A stretch of 20,765 nt of DNA from Elysia marginata (taxonomy: Eukaryota; Mollusca; Gastropoda; Plakobranchidae). Location of the stretch: positions 544,294-565,058 of the forward strand of contig BMAT01005477.1 of NCBI GenBank assembly GCA_019649035.1, given 5' to 3'. The position numbers and the translations under genes are program-made. This document shows, in pieces, positions 19,926 through 20,765 of the stretch. The stretch's first letter is position 1; each line of letters opens with the position of its first letter. The notes under the pieces are model-generated. The model was not told the origin of the DNA, did not search any database, and saw nothing but the letters and a program-made list of their open reading frames with translations.

Positions 19926-20765
19926 AGCCTGTATAGTACAAAATAATGTGCTACTATGTTAGACTAGAGTAAGAGAGAAAATGAGTTTTTAACAATGAAA
20001 GAATGTCCCGTGAGTTTCGTGATACTGATTATGGATATTGTATTTTTCATTATAAATCGTCCTAATCAAAAGCCATTGTTTGAAAAAAATATATTGCATT
20101 GCAATTTTACGACCGAATTCTAAATGATCGGAAGTCTGCACTTCAAATGCGGAAGCGTACAAGCAAAAGTAAAGTTGTTTTTTTCCCTCTTTTCTATTTA
20201 TTTTCAACTGACCACCAAACTATACTTTTGTCGGATGATGACAGTAATTTATTTCCAATTTTGTAACTATTTAGAGGTAGCAATTGACGTGTCTTGGTTA
20301 TTAAAATCTTTGAATCTTTATGAAATCATTGTAAGTTGTAAAAAGACAGATTTTTTATGGACAAAAAAAAGCCAACAAACAGAACAAATATTATTTTTAC
20401 CACTTTATTATACAAAACCAATCCTTTACTAATATAATGGCTATCGCTACAGTCTATTTCTGTCTTCAGATCTTCTTCATCACTTCCTTTTTTGTCTTTC
20501 TCCCTCATTCCCGGTGAAACATTAATAGTTTAATAAGGCAGAGAAAAGGTGAAGAATTCGAGGCCTCTCTACTTTTTTTGTTTGTGTGTGTGTGAAGTTA
20601 TCTTTTTTTCATTTATACTGATCGCGCTTTTCTAGGAACTCGTGTTATGAGGTTCAGTTATGTCCAGCAAGTATAACAGACTCTGTCCCTGCTTGGTTCA
20701 ATTTTGCATGCGTTTATTCAGATCTTTCACAATAAGTTTTTAAGCTTTCTCTTATAAAGACCACC
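19926..20765. other. AT-rich non-coding end of the window
   Basis: No gene is recognised. The longest frame (20124-20432, ATG start, 102 residues) is rich in Phe, Tyr and Leu, has no known motif, and is overlapped by an open minus-strand frame at 19989-20207. Both are typical of AT-rich chance openings. A short (GT)n-like run lies near 20582-20593. Confidence 0.5.

Noticed and set aside
20124..20432. 102-codon plus-strand frame with ATG
   Set aside because: Aromatic and Leu-rich low-complexity content, an overlapping minus-strand frame and no known motif make a chance frame in AT-rich DNA more likely.

Overview
This window looks like ordinary non-coding DNA from an animal genome. I find no protein-coding gene, rRNA or tRNA that I can support. 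The sequence is AT-rich by eye. It is full of simple repeats: long CT tracts, (TAC)n, compound TCTA/CATC/TCTG tetranucleotides and a GACA-type array. It also holds dispersed miniature-transposon-like structures and an assembly gap of 16 Ns. None of the longer open frames has a recognisable domain, and many begin at GTG or TTG rather than ATG. There are no operon-like gene strings or ribosome-binding-site patterns. The dense self-complementary CTAGAT motif at 13.5-14.3 kb is something I associate with heterobranch and pulmonate gastropods. A gastropod mollusc is therefore my best guess, held loosely.

Layout. Positions 1-3350 are AT-rich and unremarkable, apart from an exon-like GC-richer patch at 1846-1938 and a (TAC)n array at 2663-2755. 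Positions 3351-3668 are a CpG-richer patch with a short Cys-containing frame. Positions 3669-7057 hold nothing recognisable except a degenerate TATC repeat and a small hairpin. Positions 7058-7251 form a TTAA-bounded, piggyBac-like miniature element. Positions 7772-8098 are a strongly pyrimidine-biased tract. Positions 9586-10052 are the clearest structure in the window: a 467-bp foldback element with 46-bp terminal inverted repeats, flanking TA dinucleotides and several nested internal hairpins.

From 10267 there is the N gap beside a C homopolymer. A second CT tract lies at 11824-11947. A CpG-dense, GC-rich island at about 12.83-13.40 kb could be a promoter or first-exon region. It is followed by two CTAGAT clusters. 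Further pyrimidine tracts and a tetranucleotide array occupy 15.3-15.7 kb. A second CpG-dense patch with an NRF-1-like site lies at 16896-17060. Positions 18001-18432 carry a purine-rich GACA-type array followed by a four-copy 68-bp minisatellite. The remainder is AT-rich with one more pyrimidine tract at 19824-19925.

There is no set of genes working together here, and I see no novel coding system. The observations most worth checking are the foldback element, the TTAA element, the minisatellite beside its likely microsatellite seed, and the two CpG islands as possible promoters of genes lying outside the window.
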